DNA of 64,000 nt. Source: JAVBQJ01 sp031549115 (GTDB lineage Bacteria > Verrucomicrobiota > Lentisphaeria > Victivallales > Victivallaceae). Below the pieces are notes generated by a model. It saw only the letters and a program-made list of their open reading frames with translations. It was not told the DNA's origin and made no database searches. This document shows, piece after piece, positions 7,334-14,435 of the stretch. The position numbers were made by a program, and so were the translations under genes. The DNA lies in NCBI GenBank assembly GCA_031549115.1, contig JAVBQJ010000043.1, positions 1 through 64,000 on the forward strand, read 5' to 3'. The number at the start of each line of letters is the position of its first letter. Positions within the stretch are counted from its first letter, which is position 1.

Positions 7334-8443
7334 ATGGCGAAAAATTATCGGATTGCAGTGCTTCCCGGTGACGGTACCGGCCCGGAAGTCGTCGCGGAAG
7401 GAGTCAAAGTTCTGAACGAAGCAGCGAAGAAATTCGGTTTCTCGCTGGAATACACCTATTTCGATTGGGGCGGCGACCGTTATTTGAAGACCGGCAACGT
7501 GCTGCCGGCGGATGCGGCCGAACAGCTGAAGGCGTTCGACGCGGTGTTTCTGGGCGCGATCGGCCATCCGGACGTCAAGCCGGGGATTCTGGAAAAGGGT
7601 ATTCTGCTGAAGCTGCGTTTCGATCTGGACCAGTACATCAACCTGCGTCCGATCAAGTTGTATCCCGGCGTGGAAACGCCGCTCGCGGGCAAGAAGCCCG
7701 AAGACATCGACTATGTGGTCGTGCGTGAAAACGTCGGTGACGTGTATTGCGGCATCGGCGGCGTGTCGATGCCCGGCACCAAACACGAAGTGGCGACGCA
7801 GGACATGGTCTACAGCTACTTCCAGGTCGAACGCTGCTTGCGTTTCGCCTTCGAAGAGGTCCGCCGCCGTCACAACAAGAGCAATCCGTGGCACGGCCTC
7901 AAAGCCGAAGACATCGCCAAGGGCTATGTCGGCCAGTTGACGCTCTGCGGCAAGACCAACGTTCTGACCTACGTGTTCGGCCTGTGGGACCGCGTGTTCC
8001 GTGAACTCGCGCTGGAATTCCCGGATGTGAAGCCCGACTACTGCCACGTCGACGCGACCTGCATGTGGATGGTGAAGAACCCGGAATGGTTCGACGTGAT
8101 CGTCACCGGCAATATGTTCGGCGACATCATCACCGACCTGGCGGCAATGACCCAGGGCGGCATGGGCGTGGCTTCGGGCGGCAACATCAACCCGAACGGC
8201 GTCAGCATGTTCGAGCCCATCGGCGGCTCGGCGCCGAAGTACACCGGCATGAACGTCATCAACCCGCTGGCGGCGATCGGCGCCGGCGCGATGATGATGA
8301 ACTTCCTCGGCGAAACCGCGGCGGCGCAGTCGATCGAAAAGAGCATCGCCTACGTCACCGGCAACAAGTTGAAGTCGATGGCGGCCGGCAGAATGGGGTA
8401 TTCGACCACCGAAGTCGGCGACTTGGTGGTGGAAAACCTCTAA
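7334..8443 (+). CDS. leuB: 3-isopropylmalate dehydrogenase-type NAD-dependent beta-decarboxylating dehydrogenase
   Basis: 369 residues from ATG 7334. Family signatures include AVLPGDGTGPEV near the start and GNMFGDIITDLAAM followed by MFEPIGGSAPK near the end. The substrate-recognition loop reads VVRENVGDVYCGIGG, closer to the actinobacterial LeuB form (VVRExTEGxYxGxGG) than to the RELTGG form of enterobacteria. It would oxidise and decarboxylate 3-isopropylmalate in leucine synthesis; because no leuA, leuC or leuD is near, a related hydroxy-diacid substrate cannot be excluded. Alternative starts: an in-frame ATG at 7322 and a GTG at 7316. The next gene begins 13 bp after the stop. Confidence 0.82.
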   Translation: MAKNYRIAVLPGDGTGPEVVAEGVKVLNEAAKKFGFSLEYTYFDWGGDRYLKTGNVLPADAAEQLKAFDAVFLGAIGHPDVKPGILEKGILLKLRFDLDQYINLRPIKLYPGVETPLAGKKPEDIDYVVVRENVGDVYCGIGGVSMPGTKHEVATQDMVYSYFQVERCLRFAFEEVRRRHNKSNPWHGLKAEDIAKGYVGQLTLCGKTNVLTYVFGLWDRVFRELALEFPDVKPDYCHVDATCMWMVKNPEWFDVIVTGNMFGDIITDLAAMTQGGMGVASGGNINPNGVSMFEPIGGSAPKYTGMNVINPLAAIGAGAMMMNFLGETAAAQSIEKSIAYVTGNKLKSMAAGRMGYSTTEVGDLVVENL

Positions 8444-8456
8444 GCATGAAGAGCTT

Positions 8457-9209
8457 TTGACCGTGAATCGCACGGTGAAAAACATTCTGAGTCACTGCCG
8501 GAATCACTCCGGCAGTGATTATTCGTTTACGGACGGGGGCTTTCGCCGGATCGATCCGGCTGGGGAGCCTTACGACCGGGAAGCCCTGCTGGCGAATGCG
8601 CAGATCGTGAAAAATTCACGTTCCACCACGGCGGGGCTGACCGGCGGCATGTTTCTGAAGCGTTACAATCGGCGCAGCTGGTGGCATGAGTGGAAGCGGC
8701 GCTGGCAATTGCCGCGGCCGTGGCGGTGTCTGGCGGCGGCGGTCTATCTGGAACAGCGCGGATTTGTCACGCCGCGGGTGCTTTGGGCGTCGCGGCATTG
8801 GCTGATTACCGAGCCGGTGGCGGCGGGCAGTTGTTTCCTGGACCGGGAGCAGCCGTTGCCGGGACCGGAAACGGCGGTGTTTCTGGCGCGGCTGCATCGG
8901 GCCGGAGTATGGCACGGCGATGTGAGCCTGCGCAATTTGTACCGGACCGGCGCCGAATTCGGCGTGATCGACCTGGACGGGACGCGGCTGTTCCCGGCGG
9001 GGGTGCCGGAGCGTTATTGCCGCAAAGAGCTGGCGCGCTTGATTTCGTCGTGGATGATTTGCGCGCGCCGGGCGCAGTGGGAATTCGATGCGGCCAAAAT
9101 TATCGATGAATTTTGCCGGGCATATAAGAACGGCGGCGGACTGGCATTGCACGACGCACAACTGGAGCGACGCGTCCACTACCTGGCGACCCGGGTTCGA
9201 AAAAAGTAA
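8457..9209 (+). CDS. WaaP/KdkA-like lipopolysaccharide core kinase family protein
   Basis: 250 residues. The kinase-like core shows HGDVSLRN (His153, Asp155, Asn160: catalytic loop) and IDLDGTR (171-177: metal-binding Asp172/Asp174), the arrangement of Kdo kinase and WaaP sugar kinases that phosphorylate LPS inner-core sugars with ATP. A FLKRY segment (66-70) may hold the ATP-binding lysine. No signal or membrane segment, so it acts at the cytoplasmic face. Start is uncertain: TTG at 8457, with GAAGAG 5 bp upstream, or GTG at 8463. It belongs to the leuB operon. Confidence 0.75.
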   Translation: MTVNRTVKNILSHCRNHSGSDYSFTDGGFRRIDPAGEPYDREALLANAQIVKNSRSTTAGLTGGMFLKRYNRRSWWHEWKRRWQLPRPWRCLAAAVYLEQRGFVTPRVLWASRHWLITEPVAAGSCFLDREQPLPGPETAVFLARLHRAGVWHGDVSLRNLYRTGAEFGVIDLDGTRLFPAGVPERYCRKELARLISSWMICARRAQWEFDAAKIIDEFCRAYKNGGGLALHDAQLERRVHYLATRVRKK

Positions 9210-9250
9210 GCGGCATATGCCGCTGCCTGACGGAATGGAGAGATACGGAA

Positions 9251-9949
9251 ATGGAAAAATGGTACTTATGGCAGGATGGGACCCATTCGCCGTACTTCAA
9301 TATGGCCATGGATGAATTGCTGCTGGAGCACGCGCCGGAAATCGGGCGGCCGCTGATCCGGATTTACCGCTGGGACCGCAAGGCGGTGTCTTTCGGCACC
9401 TCGCAACTGTTTCCGGAAGACGCGGCGGCCGACGGCTATGCGGTGGTTCGCCGTCCAACCGGAGGCGGCGTGGTCTATCACGACTGCGATCTCACGTACA
9501 CCGCGGTGATTCCGGCGGGGCATTCGATTCTGCAGCTCGACCGGATGAGCAGCTACAAGGTCTTCCATCAGGCGCTGGTTCCGGCATTGGAAGCCGCCGG
9601 CGTGCATGCCGCGCTGAAGCCGGACGAAACACCCGATGTCGACCGCGCCACCATGCAATGCTTTGTTTCGCCGTCGCGCTTCGACGTGATGACCGAAGAC
9701 GGCGGCAAATTCGCCGGGGCCGCGCAACGCCGGACCCGGGCGGGCATCCTGCACCAGGGCAGCCTGATGCTGTCGGCAACCGGCGGCGATTGGGACAAGC
9801 TGGCGCAAATCCTGCTGGCGGCGCTCGCCTCCGATTTCGGGGTCGAATTCGAAAACTGGGAGCCGGACGCGGCCTGGCTGGACGCCGCCGATGCCCTGGC
9901 TGTCGCCAAATACGCAACCGGCGAGTGGAACCATGCCGCACGACATTGA
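9251..9949 (+). CDS. Lipoate-protein ligase / octanoyltransferase (LplA/LipM fold) family protein
   Basis: 232 residues with the biotin/lipoyl-attachment fold. RRPTGGGVVYHD (67-78) is the ligase/transferase signature, and Lys153 in GGKFAGAAQ is the conserved lysine of the lipoyl site. The stretch QCFVSPSRFDV places a Cys (137) exactly where LipM-type octanoyltransferases keep the thioester cysteine (CFxxPSxYE), so octanoyl transfer from carrier protein to lipoyl domains is at least as likely as ATP-dependent lipoate ligation. Start ATG 9251 has a GGAGAG-like site upstream. It overlaps rnc by 17 bases. Confidence 0.82.
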   Translation: MEKWYLWQDGTHSPYFNMAMDELLLEHAPEIGRPLIRIYRWDRKAVSFGTSQLFPEDAAADGYAVVRRPTGGGVVYHDCDLTYTAVIPAGHSILQLDRMSSYKVFHQALVPALEAAGVHAALKPDETPDVDRATMQCFVSPSRFDVMTEDGGKFAGAAQRRTRAGILHQGSLMLSATGGDWDKLAQILLAALASDFGVEFENWEPDAAWLDAADALAVAKYATGEWNHAARH

Positions 9950-10658
9950 AAAGCTGAAAAAACGGCTGAGCCACCCTTTCGCCAATACCGAACGGCTGCG
10001 GGAGGCGTTGACCCACCGCTCCTATGCGGTCGAAAACAATCTCAAGTATGACAACCAGCGGCTCGAGTTCCTCGGTGACGCGGTGCTGGAAATCGTATTG
10101 ACCGATTATCTTTTTCAGCGCTACCCCGATTCGGACGAAGGCGCCCTGACCAAGATGCGTTCGGGGCTGGTGCGGCAGGAGGCCATCGCCACCCTCGCGC
10201 GCGAACTGGAATTGGGCGACTATCTGATCGTCGGCCGCGGCGAACAGGGCTCCGGCGGCGCCGAACGCGATTCGACGCTGGCGGATCTCTTCGAAGCGGT
10301 GCTCGGCGCTTATTATCTGGACGCCGGTTTCGAGGCGGTACGTTGTTTCATCATCGATCTGATCGAGCAGCGCTTCCCCGATCCCGAACAGATGCTGGTC
10401 AGCATCAACCCGAAAGGCTGGTTGCAGGAGTATTCGCAGCGGCGCTGGAACATCCCTCCGAGCTATGAGGTGGTCGCTGTTTCCGGTCCCGAACATCTTC
10501 CCACATTTGAAGTCGAAGCGCGCCTGAACGACTGGACGGCGCGCGGTCACGCCAGCAACCGCAAACAGGCCGAAAGCCGCGCCGCCGCCAGTCTGATCGA
10601 ATTGCTCCGCGCCAACGATCCGGAGTTGTCCGGAGAAGGAAAAAACGCTCATGTATAA
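9933..10658 (+). CDS. rnc: Ribonuclease III
   Basis: 241 residues. The N-terminal catalytic domain carries the signature NQRLEFLGDAVL (Glu45, Asp49) and the second acidic pair in LADLFEAVLGA (Asp118, Glu121). A C-terminal double-stranded RNA-binding domain spans about 160-230. It cleaves dsRNA in rRNA processing and mRNA turnover. The start at 9933 lies inside the end of the preceding gene, and the stop overlaps the start of the next by 8 bases, so translation is coupled on both sides. A longer upstream in-frame start (9891) would only add sequence overlapping the lipoyl gene. Confidence 0.95.
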   Translation: MPHDIEKLKKRLSHPFANTERLREALTHRSYAVENNLKYDNQRLEFLGDAVLEIVLTDYLFQRYPDSDEGALTKMRSGLVRQEAIATLARELELGDYLIVGRGEQGSGGAERDSTLADLFEAVLGAYYLDAGFEAVRCFIIDLIEQRFPDPEQMLVSINPKGWLQEYSQRRWNIPPSYEVVAVSGPEHLPTFEVEARLNDWTARGHASNRKQAESRAAASLIELLRANDPELSGEGKNAHV

Positions 10659-11733
10659 TCTCGCATTGCCCGCCGACATCGTCTTCGGGGCCGGCGCCGT
10701 CGACGAACTGCCGAAACGCCTTCCCGCCGATGCCCGGATTCTCCTGGTCACCGGCGCCAGCGCCAGAGCCGGCGGACTGCTGGAGCGCCTGCTGCTGCTG
10801 TTGCGGGATTTCCCGGTCGCCATCGCCGGCGCCGTCCCGGCGGAACCGTCGATCCACACGGTCGACACTCTCTGCGCCGAGGGGCGTGCCCATGAGGCCG
10901 ACGCCATTGTCGCCGTCGGCGGCGGCAGCGTCATCGACGCCGCCAAAACCGCGGCGGCGCTGTTGCCCCTGGAGGGAACCACCGCCGACTACTTTTACGG
11001 ACGCCGAACAATTCCGGGCCGGGGCGCGTGGTTCGCCGCGGTACCGACGACGGCGGGAACCGGAGCCGAAATCACCCCGAACGCGGTGTTGATCGACCCG
11101 GCGGCGCAATTGAAGCAATCGATCCGCAGCCTGTATATGTTCGCCGACCTCGCCCTGATCGACCCCGAGCTGGTCGCCGGCTGCCCGCCGCAGGTGATCG
11201 CCGCCAGCGGCATGGACGCGTTGACCCAGGGGATCGAAGCGTATATTTCCCAACGCGGCAACGCATTCAGCCAGGCGCTGGCACTGCGGGCCGTCAAGCT
11301 GATCCTGCCGTCATTGCACGATGCTTTCGCGACCCGGAACCCGAAAGCATTGTCCGATGTTTCCGAAGGATGCATGCTCGGCGCCATGGCGTTCACGCAG
11401 TCCGGCCTCGGCGCGGTGCACGGCCTGGCGCATCCGATCGGCAGCCTGCTGCACCTCGGTCACGGCGAAACCTGCGCCATCCTGCTGCCCGTGATCCTGC
11501 GCTGGAACGCCTCCGAAGCGCAAACGCAACTGGACGAGTTGGCCCCGGATCTGATTTCGCAGGTGGACCGGCTGCGCGAACGCCTCGGCTTGCCGGCAAC
11601 TTTCGCGCCGGCGGGATTGAAGCCGGAACATTACGATTTCATCCTCCGCAACTGCCGCTCGGGGAGCATGCGTTCGAATCCGCGCGACTTCACCGACGCG
11701 GAGCTCCGGCGGATTCTGGAGGAACTGTCATGA
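10651..11733 (+). CDS. Iron-containing (group III) alcohol dehydrogenase family protein
   Basis: 360 residues. The NAD(P)-binding GGGSVIDAAK (90-99) and TTAGTGAE (133-140) are standard. Metal ligands Asp189 (SGMDAL), His257 (VHGLAH) and His271 (LGHGE) are present, but the position of the remaining ligand, His in the usual DALTHAIE, is Gln193 here (DALTQGIE). That substitution occurs in some sub-families, so an altered or absent metal preference is possible. Substrate unknown; a polyol or aldehyde in sugar breakdown would fit the PfkB kinase that follows by ATGA overlap. Confidence 0.85.
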   Translation: MYNLALPADIVFGAGAVDELPKRLPADARILLVTGASARAGGLLERLLLLLRDFPVAIAGAVPAEPSIHTVDTLCAEGRAHEADAIVAVGGGSVIDAAKTAAALLPLEGTTADYFYGRRTIPGRGAWFAAVPTTAGTGAEITPNAVLIDPAAQLKQSIRSLYMFADLALIDPELVAGCPPQVIAASGMDALTQGIEAYISQRGNAFSQALALRAVKLILPSLHDAFATRNPKALSDVSEGCMLGAMAFTQSGLGAVHGLAHPIGSLLHLGHGETCAILLPVILRWNASEAQTQLDELAPDLISQVDRLRERLGLPATFAPAGLKPEHYDFILRNCRSGSMRSNPRDFTDAELRRILEELS

Positions 11734-12683
11734 AACGGATCGTCGTGATCGGCGCCAATCCGGCGTGGCAAAAGGGGTTGGTATTCGAACACTTCCAATA
11801 CGGCGAAGTGAACCGGGCACGGGAGATGACCGCCTTTGCCTCGGGCAAAGGGATCAACTGCAGCCGGGCGATGCGGATCGCCGGGGACGCCGCTCCGGAG
11901 CTGGTGCAATTCACCGGCGGCGACAACGGCCTGCTTCTGACCCGGGGACTGGCGGCCGAAGATATCGGTTGCCGCAATATCCCGACGGCGGCGGCAACCC
12001 GTTGCTGCACCACCTGTCTGTGCGAAAAAACCGGCACCATGACCGAATTGATCGAGCCGTCGCCGACGCCGTCGGAAGCCGAGGAAAGCGCTTTCATCAC
12101 CGCCGTCGCCGACGCTTGTGCGCAAGCGGCGGGAATGGCGATCTGCGGGACGCTGCCGGGGCAATTGTCCGGGCGGATTTACCGCGAAGCGGTGGCGGCG
12201 GCGCGGCGCGCCGGAATCCCGGTATTGATCGACGCCTGGCGCGACATTCGCGACATGCTGGCGGCGGGAGCGCAAACGTTGTTGAAAATCAACAAAGAGG
12301 AGTTGTACAAGCTTTCCGGCGGCGACCGGCCGGTGCCGGAGACGATGCGGGCATTGATCCGGCAATACGGCCTGTCCGGACTCGGCATCACCGATGGGCC
12401 GAACCGCGCCTACTGGGGCGATGCCGATACGACAATCCACGTGTTCACCCTGTCGAAAATCGACCGTGTGGTCAGCCCGCTGGGTTGCGGCGACACGGTG
12501 AGCGGGGTAACGATCGGAGCCTATGCGGCCGGGGCGACCGGCCGGGAGGCGTTTGCCGCCGGACTGGCGGCGGCGCAGGCGAACTGTCTGAATATTTTAT
12601 GCGGCAGTTACCGGAAGGACGATGCGGAACGCTTCCGCCGCGAACTCCGGTGCCGTGAATGGGAGGAGAATGATGAATTTTGA
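11730..12683 (+). CDS. PfkB family carbohydrate kinase, 1-phosphofructokinase/tagatose-6-phosphate kinase-like
   Basis: 317 residues. ASGKGINCSRA (37-47) is the sugar-binding signature of the FruK/LacC branch, and PLGCGDTVSG (250-259) is the catalytic motif with Asp255 as the base (usually GAGDS). It would phosphorylate a sugar phosphate with ATP in the cytoplasm; the exact substrate cannot be told. The start overlaps the ADH stop by four bases and its end overlaps the exonuclease start. The longer open frame upstream lies over the ADH gene and is not used. Confidence 0.85.
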   Translation: MKRIVVIGANPAWQKGLVFEHFQYGEVNRAREMTAFASGKGINCSRAMRIAGDAAPELVQFTGGDNGLLLTRGLAAEDIGCRNIPTAAATRCCTTCLCEKTGTMTELIEPSPTPSEAEESAFITAVADACAQAAGMAICGTLPGQLSGRIYREAVAAARRAGIPVLIDAWRDIRDMLAAGAQTLLKINKEELYKLSGGDRPVPETMRALIRQYGLSGLGITDGPNRAYWGDADTTIHVFTLSKIDRVVSPLGCGDTVSGVTIGAYAAGATGREAFAAGLAAAQANCLNILCGSYRKDDAERFRRELRCREWEENDEF

Positions 12684-13458
12684 TTTGCAATTGACGCGGC
12701 CGCTGGTTTTCTTTGACCTCGAAACCACCGGTACCCGGCCGGAGAGCGACCGTATTGTGGAAATATCGGTATTGAAGATGATGCCGGACGGCGCCAGCGA
12801 AACGATCACCCGCCTGATCAACCCCGGCATGCCGATTCCGCCGGGAGCGACCGAGGTGCACGGAATTTCCGACGCCGACGTGGCCGAGGCGCCGTCGTTC
12901 AGCACTCTGGCGCACAATCTCTTTGCCTATCTGGAGGGGTGCGACCTGGCCGGTTACAATCTGGTGAAGTTCGACGTGCCGATGCTGGTCTACGAATTCA
13001 AGCGGGCGGGACTCGACTTCGATTTGTCGGGGCGTAAAATCGTCGATGTGTTCAACATCTTCTGCAAGCTGTACCCGCGCACGCTCGGCGCCGCATACCA
13101 ATTTTTCTGTGGCAAAAATCTCGATGACGCGCACAGCGCCGAGGCCGACACCCGGGCAACCATGGAAGTGCTGTTCGGGCAAATGGCCAAACACCCGGAG
13201 CTGCCGCGCGATCTGGCGGGACTGGCGGAATTTTCCGACAACCGCAACCCGGACGCGATCGACGCGACCGGACGCTTCAAATGGTCCGGCGAGGTCGTGA
13301 CCATCAACTTCGGCAAACACTACGGCAAGCCGCTTGCGGAAATCGCGGCCAACGATCCGAGCTTCCTGCGCTGGATCATGCGGTCGGACTTCTCCGAAGA
13401 GGTCAAAGAGATCGCCCGCAAGGCTCTGGCCGGTGAATTCCCGCAACGCAAGGCATAA
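12673..13458 (+). CDS. DnaQ-like DEDDh 3'-5' exonuclease with C-terminal DUF3820-like domain
   Basis: 261 residues. Exo I is FFDLETTG (Asp15, Glu17), Exo II contains NLVKFD (Asp101), Exo III is HSAEAD (His154, Asp159): a complete DEDDh set. After a linker, residues 212-255 (INFGKHYGKPLAEI, FLRWIMRSDF) resemble the DUF3820 domain, which is often attached to such exonucleases. The gene is too short for a polymerase fusion, so it is a stand-alone proofreading- or RNase T-like nuclease. Of two consecutive ATGs (12670, 12673) the second is better placed for the AGGAG at 12664-12668. It overlaps the kinase gene. Confidence 0.85.
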   Translation: MNFDLQLTRPLVFFDLETTGTRPESDRIVEISVLKMMPDGASETITRLINPGMPIPPGATEVHGISDADVAEAPSFSTLAHNLFAYLEGCDLAGYNLVKFDVPMLVYEFKRAGLDFDLSGRKIVDVFNIFCKLYPRTLGAAYQFFCGKNLDDAHSAEADTRATMEVLFGQMAKHPELPRDLAGLAEFSDNRNPDAIDATGRFKWSGEVVTINFGKHYGKPLAEIAANDPSFLRWIMRSDFSEEVKEIARKALAGEFPQRKA

Positions 13459-13465
13459 ACAATCC

Positions 13466-14269
13466 ATGGCCACGTTGGAACAACTGTTCAGCCTGCTCGA
13501 CGATGAAAACGATCAGGTGGCGCAAAGCGCGATGAGCGAATTGCTGAAGCGCGAAGACGAGCTTTCCGGCTTTCTGCGCGACTTGCATGAGTCTCCGAAT
13601 CCGCTGGTGCGCCGCCGGGTGCATCAATTGGAGGCGATCGTGACCATCCGGCGCCGCCGGAAAGAGTTTTCGCATCTGCTCAACCAATCCGAAGTCGATC
13701 TGGTCGAAGGGCTGGTCGAGGTGCATTTGCTGTGGTACGACAACGACTCCCAACCGGCGTTGTTCGAGTTGTTCGCGCAATTCAGCGACAGCGCCCGGAA
13801 GTACGGCATCACCCGGCTCAGCCGCCTCGGCGACTTCATGCGCAAGGGCGGCTTTGCCGTATCCCCGGATTCGGAGCTGTTGAATCCGGATAATTTCTGT
13901 CTCGGTCCGACGCTCGAGGACCGGGTCGGCAGCGAGCTTTTGCTGTGCCTGATCGCATTGGAAGTCGCCGCCGAAGAGGGGCTGGAGCTGGGGCTGGTGC
14001 GGACGCTCGGACATTTCGCACTGGTGGACTCCTCCGGCAATATGCTGCTGCCGCAAAACAGTTGGCAATTGGGTAAGATCGAGGAAGCCGGGCAATACGA
14101 AGTCTGGAACGAGCCGGCCAAAGTGCTGAAGTATCTGGCGTTGATGCTGTTGCTCGCTGCGGTGGGTTCGGACAGCTTCCGTTACATCCACACCATCGCC
14201 GCGTCGATTTTAGGACACACGGCAAACTCCGACTGGGATTTCCTGCCTTACCCGTACCGGCCGACCTGA
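13466..14269 (+). CDS. SirB1-like (transglutaminase-core-2) protein
   Basis: 267 residues, last gene of the leuB operon, 7 bp after the exonuclease stop. The N-terminal 60 residues are helical with a HEAT-like pattern. The middle (about 95-200) follows the order of the SirB1/Transglut_core2 family: a FMRKGGF-type helix, LLNPDNFCLGPTLEDRVGSELLLCLIALEVA, then LGHFALVD. The family's GIPISL stretch is diverged. No enzymatic activity has been assigned to this family in general; the role here is unknown. The assignment is by pattern and moderately sure. Confidence 0.6.
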   Translation: MATLEQLFSLLDDENDQVAQSAMSELLKREDELSGFLRDLHESPNPLVRRRVHQLEAIVTIRRRRKEFSHLLNQSEVDLVEGLVEVHLLWYDNDSQPALFELFAQFSDSARKYGITRLSRLGDFMRKGGFAVSPDSELLNPDNFCLGPTLEDRVGSELLLCLIALEVAAEEGLELGLVRTLGHFALVDSSGNMLLPQNSWQLGKIEEAGQYEVWNEPAKVLKYLALMLLLAAVGSDSFRYIHTIAASILGHTANSDWDFLPYPYRPT

Positions 14270-14282
14270 GCCCCTCATGCGA

Positions 14283-14430
14283 TAACGGTCGAATCCTGTC
14301 GAGTCCACATCCACGGCACACCGGCCGTTGATGGCGCGCCACGGACAACGGTATGGCACGCAATCGACCGTGTCCTTTAGGTCCTTTGGGTCCTTTGTCG
14401 TCCGTGTCGTGCGCACACTGCCCCCGTGCG
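14283..14430 (+). repeat. Intergenic repeat of the ACGGCACACCGG type (copy C2)
   Basis: Second copy of the element at 1001-1130, here with three tandem units of the GTCCTTTGG type (two in the other copy). It separates two converging genes and fills the gap. Confidence 0.75.
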
Positions 14431-14435
14431 CGCGA

